Shown here: one piece after another, positions 11,024 to 18,787 of the stretch
How the letters are laid out: each line of letters begins with the position of its first letter
How positions within the stretch are numbered: the first letter of the stretch is position 1
Assembly (NCBI GenBank): GCA_014803435.1
Contig: JACYFD010000002.1
Span: forward strand, 347,016 to 411,015
From: Cellulosimicrobium terreum
Lineage (GTDB): Bacteria > Actinomycetota > Actinomycetes > Actinomycetales > Cellulomonadaceae
Direction of reading: 5' to 3'
Length of the DNA: 64,000 nucleotides
Notes under the pieces: generated by a model
Told to the model about the DNA's origin: nothing
The model's database searches: none
What the model saw: only the letters and a program-made list of their open reading frames with translations
Translations under genes and position numbers: made by a program

Positions 11024-11128
11024 GCCGACGCCTGCGCGGGGGTGGGGCGGGTCTTCCGTCCGCCGCTCGTTCCTCGCGGCTCCCGCCAGACCCGCCACGA
11101 CCCGCCCCACCCCCGCTCCGGCGTCGGC
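11024..11128. terminator. Large inverted repeat downstream of heme oxygenase
   Basis: Arms of 9 and 18 perfectly paired bases, split by a 3-by-3 internal bulge: 11024-11032 plus 11036-11053 pair with 11099-11116 plus 11120-11128. The loop is 45 bases. It lies after the stop of the heme oxygenase (minus strand) and before the heme operon promoter, so it probably ends the oxygenase transcript. No T-run is seen. The bases from about 11130 to 11190 also hold several copies of CCGCGGTGC. Confidence 0.6.
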
Positions 11129-11206
11129 TTCAGCGGCCGCGGTGCTTCCGCGGTGCCTACGCGGAGCTTCCGCGGTGCTACCGCGGCGCCAGCAGCGCCG
11201 GCGTGG

Positions 11207-11875
11207 TCAGCAGTGGATCGCGCCGAGCTCGGCGAACAGGGCGCTGTTGAGGCGGAAGGCGAGCTTGGCCTCGGCGACCGTCTCGTCGACCTGGGCGGGG
11301 GTGAGCGTGAGCGCGTCGAGGCGCTCGCGGTACACGTCCTTGAACGGCTTCGACTTGGGGATCTCGACGAACGTGTAGAACGCCAGGCCGTCGACGGACA
11401 GCCCGTAGTGCCGCTCGAGCATGCGCTTGATGATCTGGCCGCCGGACAGGTCGCCGAGGTAGCGCGTGTACGCGTGCGCCGCGTACGCGGGCAACGACGT
11501 CCCGACCTCGAGCAGGCGCGCGACGTACCGCTCGGTCGCGGGGCGGATGGTGACCTGCTGCGCCCAGTCGGCGCCGACGAGGAACGCGAGGTCCTTCTCG
11601 ATCTCGGGAGTGCGCGTCAGCTCGTCGAACACGAGCGTCCCGCCCTGCGTGTCGGTGCGGATCTCGGCACTGGCCCGCTCGAGCGCGCCGTAGATCGCCC
11701 ACTGCTGCGCGGCGAGGTCGGCGTACGCGACGACGTCGAGCTGGCCGGACATGAGCTTCTCGACGAAGCCGGATCCCTCGGCCTGCTCGTGCTCCGGCCG
11801 CGTGCCCTCGCGCAGGCGCAGGGAGAGCGGGGTCGGGAGGTCGGTCGGGGCGAGGTCGTGCGTGAGAGCAGTCAC
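11207..11875 (-). CDS. hmuO: Heme oxygenase
   Basis: The 222-residue protein fits the bacterial heme oxygenase family, which opens heme to biliverdin, CO and iron in the cytoplasm. TRPEHEQAE near residue 30 carries the proximal His that binds heme iron; RYLGDLSGGQIIKRML holds the Gly-rich distal helix (GDLSGG); the C-terminal FRLNSALFAEL is also typical. It lies next to the heme transporter genes but has its own unit, bounded by a large inverted repeat on the 3' side and a weak iron-box-like site on the 5' side. Iron released from imported heme is the expected product. Confidence 0.94.
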   Translation of the reverse strand: MTALTHDLAPTDLPTPLSLRLREGTRPEHEQAEGSGFVEKLMSGQLDVVAYADLAAQQWAIYGALERASAEIRTDTQGGTLVFDELTRTPEIEKDLAFLVGADWAQQVTIRPATERYVARLLEVGTSLPAYAAHAYTRYLGDLSGGQIIKRMLERHYGLSVDGLAFYTFVEIPKSKPFKDVYRERLDALTLTPAQVDETVAEAKLAFRLNSALFAELGAIHC

Positions 11876-11966
11876 GGGAGCTCCTGCGGTGCGTCGGGTC
11901 CGTCGGGGTCACATCCGCGCGGTCCTGACAGCCCGTCATGACAGCGCGTCAGGAACTGTACAACAG

Positions 11967-11985
11967 TGAGGTGAGGTTACCTATG
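11967..11985. promoter_or_regulatory. Weak iron-box-like sequence before heme oxygenase
   Basis: TGAGGTGAGGTTACCTATG keeps the AGGTnAGG and TnACCT halves of a DtxR/IdeR box but lacks one base in the centre. It lies about 92 bases before the hmuO start and overlaps the end of the upstream MFS gene. Its value as an operator is uncertain. Confidence 0.42.
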
Positions 11986-13275
11986 TTCCTCGTGGATCTC
12001 GCCGACGTCCTCCGGGTTCGGCAGCCCCGCGATGAACCGGAACCCCACCAGACCGGCGACGACGGCGAGCCCGCCGCCGACGACGAGGGGCGTCGTCAGG
12101 TCGACGCGCGCCAGGAGCCCGCCGAGGAACGCCCCGAGCGGCATGACGCCCCACAGCAGAGTGCGCCAGGTCCCGTGGACGCGACCGAGGAGCCGGCCGG
12201 GGATGACGGCCTGTCGCAGCGACATGACGAGGACGTTCCACACGGTCGTGCCACCGAACGACAGGGCGAGGCACGCCGCGGCGACGGGCACGGAGGGCAC
12301 GAGCCCCATGGCGACGAGCGTCAGGGGCGTCAGGAGGTTGGCCACGGCCATGACGGGTCCCGAGCCGAACCGTTCCTTGAGGGGGTTCGCGACGGCGGCG
12401 GCGAGCAGCGCACCGAGCGCACCGACGAGCATGAACGTGCCGTACCAGCCCTCGGGTACCCCGAGCAGGTCCAGGACGTAGAGCACGAGCGTCGCCGTGG
12501 CGGCGGAGAAGCACAGACCGACGAACGTCGACAGGATCCACAGCGGGCGCAGCATCGGGTGCGCCCAGATGAACCGGAACCCGTCGGCGACCTGCCGGTG
12601 CCAGCGCACGGGCGGGTCGCCGGTCGGGTGCGTCCGGTGCTCCCCGGCCGCGGCGGCGGGGAGGAAGAACGCGAGCACGAATGCGACCGCGTACGTGAGC
12701 GCGCCCACGCCCAGCGGGATCACGACGGCGACAGCGAACAACGCGGACGTCAGCGGCGCGGAGAGGAAGTTCTGGACGGTGATCTCGCCCGCCTCGATGC
12801 GTGAGTTCGCGCGAGGCAGGTCCGCCGGGCGGACGATCGACGGCAGGACGGCGCGGATCGCGCCGTCGTACACGGTCTCGAACGCGCCGTAGAGGAACAC
12901 GACGACGTACAGCCACCAGATCGTCAGCGCTCCGGTCGCGGCGAGCACCAGCAGCGTGACGGCGAGCACCGTGCGCACGCCGTTGGCGAGCGCGAGCGCG
13001 TGGCGGCGGTCGATCCGGTCCAGCAGGATGCCCGCCGGGATCGCGAAGAACAGCCACGGCAGGAGGGCGACCGCGGCGATTCCCGAGACGAGCAGCGGGT
13101 CGTCGGTGAGGCGGACCGCGAGCAGCGGGGCCGCGACGCGGGCGACGCCGTCGCCGAGGCTGGAGCTGAGGTTGGCCGTGAAGACGTTGGAGAACGCCGG
13201 ACCGAGCCGGGGGCGGCGCGGGCGCGAGCGGTCACGGCGGAGGATCACCCATCGAGGGTACGGTCGCCGTCCCAC
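11977..13275 (-). CDS. MFS transporter (MFS_3 / enterobactin-exporter-like)
   Basis: The 432-residue membrane protein has about twelve hydrophobic helices, FSNVFTANLSSSLGDGVARVAAPLLA at the N-terminus and the cytoplasmic motif GILLDRIDRRHAL after helix 2, typical of MFS drug or siderophore exporters. The C-terminus (GLPNPEDVGEIHEEHR) is hydrophilic. A start further in, at GTG 13250 (VILRRDRS), is possible, since the first residues are poorly conserved in type. Proximity to iron genes hints at siderophore export, but nothing in the sequence fixes the substrate. Confidence 0.8.
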   Translation of the reverse strand: MGRRPYPRWVILRRDRSRPRRPRLGPAFSNVFTANLSSSLGDGVARVAAPLLAVRLTDDPLLVSGIAAVALLPWLFFAIPAGILLDRIDRRHALALANGVRTVLAVTLLVLAATGALTIWWLYVVVFLYGAFETVYDGAIRAVLPSIVRPADLPRANSRIEAGEITVQNFLSAPLTSALFAVAVVIPLGVGALTYAVAFVLAFFLPAAAAGEHRTHPTGDPPVRWHRQVADGFRFIWAHPMLRPLWILSTFVGLCFSAATATLVLYVLDLLGVPEGWYGTFMLVGALGALLAAAVANPLKERFGSGPVMAVANLLTPLTLVAMGLVPSVPVAAACLALSFGGTTVWNVLVMSLRQAVIPGRLLGRVHGTWRTLLWGVMPLGAFLGGLLARVDLTTPLVVGGGLAVVAGLVGFRFIAGLPNPEDVGEIHEEHR

Positions 13276-13300
13276 GTGCCCGCGCAGCGGCGGAGGACCG

Positions 13301-13633
13301 TCAGAAGTCGGGCCGGTCCGCCTGCAGGCTCCACACGGCGACGACGACGGCGAGCACGGCTCCGGCCACGGCCGCCCACCACGCCCATCGCGGTCGGCTC
13401 CGGACCGCGACCAGCACGAGCCACACGAGCTCCATGACGGTCAGCGCGCCCGCGACCCACGTCGCGGTGACCGCGGGACCGAACACCGCGGTGTGCCGGG
13501 TGGCCTCGCCGTCCGGTGACGGCAGGTAGTACGCGACCGTGGTCTCCGACGCCGCGGCCAGCGTCGCGAGGGTGGCGACGAGGAGCAGGGCGCACGCGAG
13601 GACGACGCGCAGGGTGCGGCTCATGGCGGACAT
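13301..13633 (-). CDS. Unrecognised small membrane protein
   Basis: A product of 110 residues with three hydrophobic segments (about 7-28, 55-78 and 84-104) separated by a short outer loop (YYLPSPDGEATRHTAVFGP). It may start at the second Met (13624). It lies 25 bases after the MFS gene's start on the same strand and could precede it in one transcript. No family recognised. Confidence 0.6.
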   Translation of the reverse strand: MSAMSRTLRVVLACALLLVATLATLAAASETTVAYYLPSPDGEATRHTAVFGPAVTATWVAGALTVMELVWLVLVAVRSRPRWAWWAAVAGAVLAVVVAVWSLQADRPDF

Positions 13634-13711
13634 GATGCCCGGTGGTGCGCGACGAGCGGGATGGGGAGCGGTCCCCCCGGCGCCCGCGGTCGGCGGGCTG
13701 GGGGCGGGGGC

Positions 13712-14326
13712 CTAACGGGAGCCGACGGCCGTCTGGACGTCGGCGCCGACCGCGCGCAGCACGAACGCCTCCGTCGCCTCGACCGCCTGGGCGCGCGCGA
13801 CGGCGTCGTCCGGGACGAACCGGCCCGAGAGGCACGCGTTGACCAGCTGCACGGTCGTGTCGATGTCCTGCGGCGGGAACTCGCCGATCTCGATCCCGGA
13901 ACGCACGATCCGGCGCAGGATCGCCTCGACGAGCTCGGCGTGCTCGCGCAGCCGCTGCCGCGTGGTCCGGGACAGGACGGTGCGCAGGTCGGGTCCGGGA
14001 GCGAGGTGGAAGATCCGCTTGAGCTGCGCCTGCTGGCGGATGTAGGTGCGCAGCTGCTGGACCGGGTCGTCGACGTCGGCGAGCGCCCGCTCGAGGGTCC
14101 CCACGTACTGCTCCGTCTCGTGCGTGATGAACCCGAGGAGGAGCGCCTCCTTGTCGGGGAAGTGGTTGTAGACGGCGGTCCGGCCGACGTCGGCCGCGGA
14201 GGCGATGTCGGCGAGGGAGATCGCGTCGAAGCCCCGGTCCATCATGAGGGTGGAGAGCGCCGCGAACAGCTTCTGTCGGGTCTGCGCGCGGTGCTCGTGG
14301 AGGGACCCTCCGATGATCTTGGGCAT
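13712..14326 (-). CDS. TetR-family transcriptional regulator
   Basis: The 204-residue protein has the TetR DNA-binding domain at about residues 13-58 (LFAALSTLMMDRGFDAISLADIASAADVGRTAVYNHFPDKEALL) and an all-helical ligand domain that I cannot link to a ligand. ATG 14326 starts MPKIIGGSLHEHR; the longer frame to 14392 would run through the operator-like palindrome and into the promoter region. The gene is divergent from the DinB-like gene, with 74 bases between them, so it may control both itself and that gene. Confidence 0.86.
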   Translation of the reverse strand: MPKIIGGSLHEHRAQTRQKLFAALSTLMMDRGFDAISLADIASAADVGRTAVYNHFPDKEALLLGFITHETEQYVGTLERALADVDDPVQQLRTYIRQQAQLKRIFHLAPGPDLRTVLSRTTRQRLREHAELVEAILRRIVRSGIEIGEFPPQDIDTTVQLVNACLSGRFVPDDAVARAQAVEATEAFVLRAVGADVQTAVGSR

Positions 14327-14327
14327 G

Positions 14328-14353
14328 CTGACACGATAGGCATGCGATGTCAG
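14328..14353. promoter_or_regulatory. Operator-like palindrome between tetR and the DinB-like gene
   Basis: CTGACA at 14328-14333 and TGTCAG at 14348-14353 form a 6-bp inverted repeat with a 14-base spacer, directly before the tetR start. The position suits autoregulation by the adjacent TetR protein; no second copy was found to back it up. Confidence 0.4.
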
Positions 14354-14400
14354 AACGCAAAGTCGTCCCCTACGCACGCACGTCTGGCACACTGCGGCGC

Positions 14401-14934
14401 ATGGAGCCGACAGCGCCGATCCCGCCCGACACCAAGGACTGGACGTGGGTACTGGACCGCCCGTGCCCCGAGTGCGGCTTCGCCGCGGCCGAGGTCGAGC
14501 CGGACGCCGTCGGACCCGCGGTCCGCGCCACGATCCCGCGCTGGGTCCGCGTGCTCGGCCGCGACGACGTGCGCACGCGGCCCGGCCCCACGACGTGGTC
14601 GCCGCTCGAGTACGCCGCGCACGTCCGTGACGTCTTCACCGTCTTCGACGTCCGGCTGCGGTCCATGTTCGAGGATGACGACCCGGAGTTCGCGAACTGG
14701 GACCAGGACTCCGCGGCGGTCGCGGGGGACTACGCGCACCAGGACCCCGCCGTCGTCGTGCGCGAGCTCGAGGTCGCGGGCGACCGGGTCGCGGGCCGGT
14801 TCGAGGCCCTCGCGCCCGACTCGTGGGAGCGCCCGGGGCGGCGGTCCAACGGCTCCGTCTTCACCGTCCGCACGCTCGGCCGGTACTTCCTGCACGACGT
14901 CGTGCACCACCTGCACGACGTCCGGGCCGGCTGA
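14401..14934 (+). CDS. DinB-family protein (mycothiol-transferase-like fold)
   Basis: The 177-residue product has the DinB four-helix pattern: WSPLEYAAHVRDVFTVFDVRL with a first metal-binding His, and FLHDVVHHLHDVRAG near the end, with the paired His residues that complete the usual three-His metal site. PCPECGF near the N-terminus adds a CxxC pair, seen in one actinobacterial subgroup. I chose ATG 14401 (MEPTAP); the earlier ATG at 14347 overlaps the palindrome. DinB proteins in actinobacteria are often thiol transferases; here that is inference. Confidence 0.75.
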   Translation: MEPTAPIPPDTKDWTWVLDRPCPECGFAAAEVEPDAVGPAVRATIPRWVRVLGRDDVRTRPGPTTWSPLEYAAHVRDVFTVFDVRLRSMFEDDDPEFANWDQDSAAVAGDYAHQDPAVVVRELEVAGDRVAGRFEALAPDSWERPGRRSNGSVFTVRTLGRYFLHDVVHHLHDVRAG

Positions 14935-15019
14935 GGGGCGGCCTGCGCCGTCCGCTCGGGGCCCGGTGACCGTCGCGTGACCGTGACACGTCCGTAACAT
15001 CAGCGCATTCCGGACGATC

Positions 15020-15025
15020 TACGCT
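15020..15025 (+). promoter_or_regulatory. Candidate -10 box, leaderless start
   Basis: TACGCT followed 6 bases later by ATG 15032. This spacing places the transcription start at or beside the start codon. Confidence 0.5.
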
Positions 15026-15031
15026 CCGGGT

Positions 15032-16048
15032 ATGGACGCCACCGTGGCCGGTCTCGTGCCTGCGGCGCACGCCGGAGCTCACCTCCTCGCGCTGCCGCGC
15101 AGCCGCGGGTCGGCGCGCGCTCCGTTCGACTCGCTCGCGCGCGCCTGGTTCGCCGACGCGGCATGGGTGTCGCCTCCCGGCGGTGGGAACGCCGCCCGGC
15201 CGATGGTCGGGGCGCGCTTCCGGGGCGTCGTGCCCGATTCCGTCGTGCAGCCGGGCGAGCTGCGGCTCGCGGAGGGTGCCCGTGCCGTCGGACCGTTCCC
15301 GCTGACCGCACCGCAGACCCAGGCGCTCGACCTCCCCGCGGGCGCCGCGGAGGTGTTCGCGCTGCACCTGGACGACCTCGCCGAGCGCGGCGCCGCCGCA
15401 GGCGTGGCCGACGACCGGGACGGTCTCGTCCGCGCGTTCCCGGGCGGCCTCCCGCAGGGTGTCGAGCTGCAGGTCCTCGGGTGGGCGCTGGCCGCGGCGC
15501 GGCGCACCGGGGGCGCCGTGGTCGCCGACGGCCGCACGGTGCTCACGCCGGACCCCGGCTCCGGCGTCGACCTCACCCTGTACAGCGCGCAGGTCCTCAC
15601 CCCCGACGACGCGCTGCGCGTGCTGTGCACGGTGGTCCCGACCGCGCGGGTCGTCGCGGTCGAGCCGCGCGACGGTGCGCCGTCGGACGTCGTGCTGGCG
15701 GGGGAGACGGCGTACGACGGCGCCGTGCGGCTCACGCTGCGACGGGTCCCGGAGGTGCCCGTGGCGCTCGCCGAGCTCGACTGGCGGGACTACGGGCCGT
15801 ACGCGTACGGGCTGTCCTGGGTCCCGTTGGACCCGTACGAGCTCGACGTCGAACGGCCCTCAGGCCTGCACGTGATCGCCCGGGGACGGGTCCGCGCGCT
15901 CGTCGCGCGGATCGCGGCGATGCTCCAGGGTCGGCTGGCGGGGACGGTGGTCGACGATGGCGGGTTCGTCGTGCACGACCTCGACCTCGACCAGCGGCTC
16001 GCGACCTCCTCCTCGGTGCGGAGCAGGCAGGCGGCACGCTCGGGGTGA
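15032..16048 (+). CDS. Conserved-looking protein of unknown function
   Basis: A soluble protein of 338 residues, acidic, with no signal peptide or membrane segment. Stretches such as FDSLARAWFADAAWVSPPGGGNAARPMVGARFRGV and LDWRDYGPYAYGLSWVPLDPYELDVERP look constrained, and codon use is uniform with its neighbours. I do not recognise a family. No operon partner: the region after it is non-coding. A candidate leaderless promoter (TACGCT) supports the start. Confidence 0.72.
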   Translation: MDATVAGLVPAAHAGAHLLALPRSRGSARAPFDSLARAWFADAAWVSPPGGGNAARPMVGARFRGVVPDSVVQPGELRLAEGARAVGPFPLTAPQTQALDLPAGAAEVFALHLDDLAERGAAAGVADDRDGLVRAFPGGLPQGVELQVLGWALAAARRTGGAVVADGRTVLTPDPGSGVDLTLYSAQVLTPDDALRVLCTVVPTARVVAVEPRDGAPSDVVLAGETAYDGAVRLTLRRVPEVPVALAELDWRDYGPYAYGLSWVPLDPYELDVERPSGLHVIARGRVRALVARIAAMLQGRLAGTVVDDGGFVVHDLDLDQRLATSSSVRSRQAARSG

Positions 16049-16103
16049 TCGGTCCTGACGGCCGGATGACGACCGCCTGAACCGGGCGTGTCGCGCCGGT
16101 GGC

Positions 16104-16138
16104 TTGTCCACAGAATTTGTCCACAGGGTTGTGGGTAA
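16104..16138. promoter_or_regulatory. Cluster of three DnaA-box-like sites
   Basis: TTGTCCACA occurs twice in the same direction (16104-16112 and 16117-16125, start to start 13 bases), followed by TGTGGGTAA at 16130-16138, whose complement TTACCCACA is one base off TTATCCACA. A weaker match (TGTGGACGG) lies at 16174-16182. TTGTCCACA is a common DnaA box in GC-rich actinobacteria. No dnaA or dnaN is nearby, so this is not the usual oriC layout. Confidence 0.6.
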
Positions 16139-16576
16139 CGTGGGGGTCCTGCGGCCCTGCCTGTGGGCGATCCTGTGGACGGACGGCCCTTGCGAATTAC
16201 ACCGGTGTCAGGCCTTGTCTCGGCCCCCCGAGCGGGACTAGAAACGTGCCTATCGGCCCGGACGGGCGCACCGCGACCACGGTGATCGGCAACGAGGCGA
16301 CGAACGACGGTCCCCGCCGGTGCCTGGCGCACGGAGCGCACGCGAGGGCACGGTCGACGGAGAACGGCTGGGGCTCCGTGGTCACGACTGGCCGCGGACT
16401 GCGTGCGACGACGCAGGTCTCGACCGGAACCGGAAGACCGACCGCGACCGGTGACGTCGAGGAGAACGGGACGGGGGACCACCTCGGGATCCGCGACGCC
16501 GTCGGGCCGTCCAGTCGCGGACGGCGCCCCGGCGGACCACCTGGTCCGACCGCCCCGGGACTGCGCGGCGGACGGC

Positions 16577-16609
16577 GAGGCCCCTCGGAATCCTGCTCCG
16601 AGGGGCCTC
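16577..16609 (+). terminator. Perfect 13-bp hairpin before pirin
   Basis: GAGGCCCCTCGGA (16577-16589) pairs with 16597-16609 around a 7-base loop. Only a short pyrimidine run follows. It would end any transcript reading through the non-coding region, or stand as the 3' end of an RNA gene. Confidence 0.6.
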
Positions 16610-16628
16610 GTCCCTATCGTCTCGCGTC

Positions 16629-16634
16629 TACGCT
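16629..16634 (+). promoter_or_regulatory. Candidate -10 box for pirin, leaderless start
   Basis: TACGCT followed by 6 bases and ATG 16641, the same spacing as at several other genes in this window. Confidence 0.45.
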
Positions 16635-16640
16635 CGACTC

Positions 16641-17768
16641 ATGAGCAACCTCGAGTCCCGCCCCGCCGAGCGGGTGTGCACCGCCGCGCCCCCGGACGGG
16701 ACCGGGCGGGTCGAGATCCTCGAGCACCGCGACGTGCCCCTCGGCGGGACGCGCGCGATGCGTGTGCGACGCACCATCCCGCAGCGCGCGCGCTCGCTCG
16801 TCGGTGCGTGGTGCTTCCTCGACCACTACGGCCCGGACCCGCTGCCGGCGATCGGCGACGGCACGGACGGCATGCAGGTCCCGCCGCATCCGCACACCGG
16901 CCTGCAGACCGTGTCGTGGCTGTTCGCGGGCGAGATCACGCACCGCGACTCCGTCGGGTCGCTGCAGACCGTGCGCCCCGGCGAGCTCAACCTCATGACG
17001 GCCGGCCGCGGCATCTCGCACTCCGAGGAGACGCCGCGGGGCGAGCGCCCGCCCGTGCTGCACGGCGTCCAGCTGTGGGTCGCGCTGCCCGGGGACCGGC
17101 TCGCCGACCCGCCCGCCTTCGAGCACCACGCCGACCTGCCGGTCGGGGGTGTCGACGGTGCGCGCGTCCAGGTCTTCCTCGGTGCGCTGGGTGTCGCCGG
17201 CGTCGAGCTGCGTTCGCCCGCGACCACGTACTCGCCGATCGTCGGGGCGCAGCTGGACCTGGAGCCCGGTGCGCGCGCGTCGCTCGACGTGGACACCTCG
17301 TTCGAGCACGCGCTGCTGGTGGACGACGGCGCGGTCAGGTTCGAGGGGACCGACGTCCCGGTGTCGTCCCTCGCGTACGTCGCGCCGGGGCGGGCGACGC
17401 TCACCGTCGAGGCCGGAGGGGACGCACCGGCGCGGGTCGTCCTCGTCGGGGGCGAGCCGTTCGCCGAGGACATCGTCATGTGGTGGAACTTCGTCGGTCG
17501 CTCGCACGACGACGTCGTGCAGGCCCGCGCCGACTGGCAGGCCCAGCTCGTGGTCGCCGACGCCGGCCCCGACGAGGATCCGAGCCACGCGCCGGGCGCC
17601 GGTTCGGTCAGCAGGCCGAGCACCGGGCCGAGGCAGGGCGGGACGCGCTACGCCGACGGCGCGGCGTCGGGCCGGTACGGGCAGGTCGTGGGCTACGACG
17701 GCGGCCCGTTGCCCGCCCCGGTCCTCCCCGACGTCCGCCTGCGCCCCCGCACCCGCCCCGCGAGGTAG
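16641..17768 (+). CDS. Pirin-family protein (bicupin)
   Basis: The 375-residue protein has the pirin N-terminal cupin with the metal-binding motif PPHPHTGLQTVSWLF near residue 75, GELNLMTAGRGISHSE carrying the further His/Glu ligands, and the C-terminal cupin ending GEPFAEDIVMWWNFV. Pirins are iron-containing proteins, some acting as quercetin dioxygenases or redox sensors. The last 80 residues are a loose Gly/Pro/Arg-rich tail. The tail ends PAR with its TAG stop inside a family 1 repeat, like the EF-G2-like gene. Role here unknown. Confidence 0.9.
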   Translation: MSNLESRPAERVCTAAPPDGTGRVEILEHRDVPLGGTRAMRVRRTIPQRARSLVGAWCFLDHYGPDPLPAIGDGTDGMQVPPHPHTGLQTVSWLFAGEITHRDSVGSLQTVRPGELNLMTAGRGISHSEETPRGERPPVLHGVQLWVALPGDRLADPPAFEHHADLPVGGVDGARVQVFLGALGVAGVELRSPATTYSPIVGAQLDLEPGARASLDVDTSFEHALLVDDGAVRFEGTDVPVSSLAYVAPGRATLTVEAGGDAPARVVLVGGEPFAEDIVMWWNFVGRSHDDVVQARADWQAQLVVADAGPDEDPSHAPGAGSVSRPSTGPRQGGTRYADGAASGRYGQVVGYDGGPLPAPVLPDVRLRPRTRPAR

Positions 17769-17827
17769 TACCGCAGGCAGCCGACGTAGTACCCCGGTAC
17801 CACTGGGGGGACTCAGGTACTACCTCG
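17761..17827. repeat. Gene-end repeat, family 1 (inverted pair)
   Basis: CGAGGTAGTACC (17761-17772) and GGTACTACCTCG (17816-17827) are exact reverse complements, with a further GTAGTACCCCGGTACC in between. The pirin stop TAG (17766-17768) is in the left arm. The pair could fold as a terminator hairpin between pirin and the next gene, ending 10 bases before that gene's -10 box. Confidence 0.75.
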
Positions 17828-17836
17828 GCGTGTCAG

Positions 17837-17842
17837 TAGACT
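17837..17842 (+). promoter_or_regulatory. Candidate -10 box, leaderless start
   Basis: TAGACT followed by exactly 7 bases and ATG 17850. Confidence 0.55.
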
Positions 17843-17849
17843 GCCGGGC

Positions 17850-18674
17850 ATGGCCAAGAACTCCACGCCCGACTTCGTGCTGCGCCCGTTCGAAGGGCTG
17901 CCCGGCGAGACCGACTGGGTCGCGATGCGCGAGGTCGTCCCCTCGGCGTCCGCGACGGCCCGCACGACCGCCGAGCACGGTGCGCGCGACGTCCTCGTCG
18001 TGACCGTCCTGCCCGCCGGCTGGGCGTCGCTGCACCGCCAGGACGGCACGATCCTGCTCGCCGTCCAGACCCTCGCCGGGTCGGGCGACACGAGCCGCGA
18101 CCTCGCCGCCGCGCTGCTCGAGGCGATCGACGCCGAGCCGGGCACCTCGATCGAGACCAGCGCGCTGCCCGGCGACGGGCCGCGGCTGCAGGACGTGCTC
18201 GACCTCGACGTCGCGTTCGACGTCACGGTCCACGAGGACTTCGCCTACTGGCTCGACCCGGAGACCGAGATCACGCCGGACGTGCGGGCCTCCCTCGACG
18301 AGGCGGCCGAGTCGATGGTCCCCACGGTCAAGCTCGACGCCGCCCCCTCCGCCTACTGGTGCCGCATGTCGCGCGAGTTCCTGCGCTGGGCGCGACCGGA
18401 GCCCGAGGACGCGCTCATCGATGCGATCTCGCGCCTGCACGCCCGGCGCGAGTCGGGGCTCGCGGGCGGGAAGTTCGTCGGGGCCTTCCGCTCGTCCGGG
18501 CTGCTGGTGCCCGTGTGGGAGCTCCCGCGCGGCACGGAGGCCGAGGAGCTCGAGGGTCCGATCGCCGAGCTCGACGCCCTGCTCTCCGACGCGCTCGCCG
18601 TCTCCGAGCCGCTCGACGCGAACGAGCGCCGGGCACGTGCCGGGATCGTCTCCCGCCAGGTGACGCTGCGCTGA
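17850..18674 (+). CDS. DUF5926-like conserved actinobacterial protein
   Basis: The 274-residue soluble protein matches my memory of the DUF5926 family in FVLRPFEGLPGETDWVAMREVVPSA near the start and FVGAFRSSGLLVPVWELP near the end. No catalytic motif is evident and the function is not known; some family members are mis-named SecA or topoisomerase in databases. It is followed after about 110 bases by a glycosyltransferase on the same strand, which has its own promoter-like sequence. Confidence 0.78.
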   Translation: MAKNSTPDFVLRPFEGLPGETDWVAMREVVPSASATARTTAEHGARDVLVVTVLPAGWASLHRQDGTILLAVQTLAGSGDTSRDLAAALLEAIDAEPGTSIETSALPGDGPRLQDVLDLDVAFDVTVHEDFAYWLDPETEITPDVRASLDEAAESMVPTVKLDAAPSAYWCRMSREFLRWARPEPEDALIDAISRLHARRESGLAGGKFVGAFRSSGLLVPVWELPRGTEAEELEGPIAELDALLSDALAVSEPLDANERRARAGIVSRQVTLR

Positions 18675-18774
18675 TCCGAGCGTCTGGGACGGTTCGGGTG
18701 CGCCGCTCGTGGGGAGTTCCGGGACACGACGCGGAAAGTTTCTGGCGTCGTCTGCGGTGAACTCTTTGCCCTAC

Positions 18775-18780
18775 TAGGCT
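18775..18780 (+). promoter_or_regulatory. Candidate -10 box for the GT2 gene, leaderless start
   Basis: TAGGCT followed by exactly 7 bases and GTG 18788. It supports the GTG start despite the long non-conserved N-terminus. Confidence 0.55.
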
Positions 18781-18787
18781 GGGCGGC

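Larger units (their letters stand above)
16049..16640. other. 592-base region without a convincing gene; DnaA-box cluster and strong hairpin
   Basis: Open frames crossing this region give low-complexity Arg/Gly/Thr-rich translations with no start signals or family likeness, so I treat it as non-coding. It begins with a cluster of DnaA-box-like 9-mers (16104-16182) and ends with a perfect 13-bp hairpin (16577-16609). The 400 bases between hold no feature I can name. A structured RNA ending at the hairpin is possible. Confidence 0.55.

Noticed and set aside
16099..16644. Plus-strand open frame of 181 codons in the non-coding region before pirin
   Set aside because: Starts within the DnaA-box cluster, has no ribosome site, and the translation looks random; it also runs through the hairpin.
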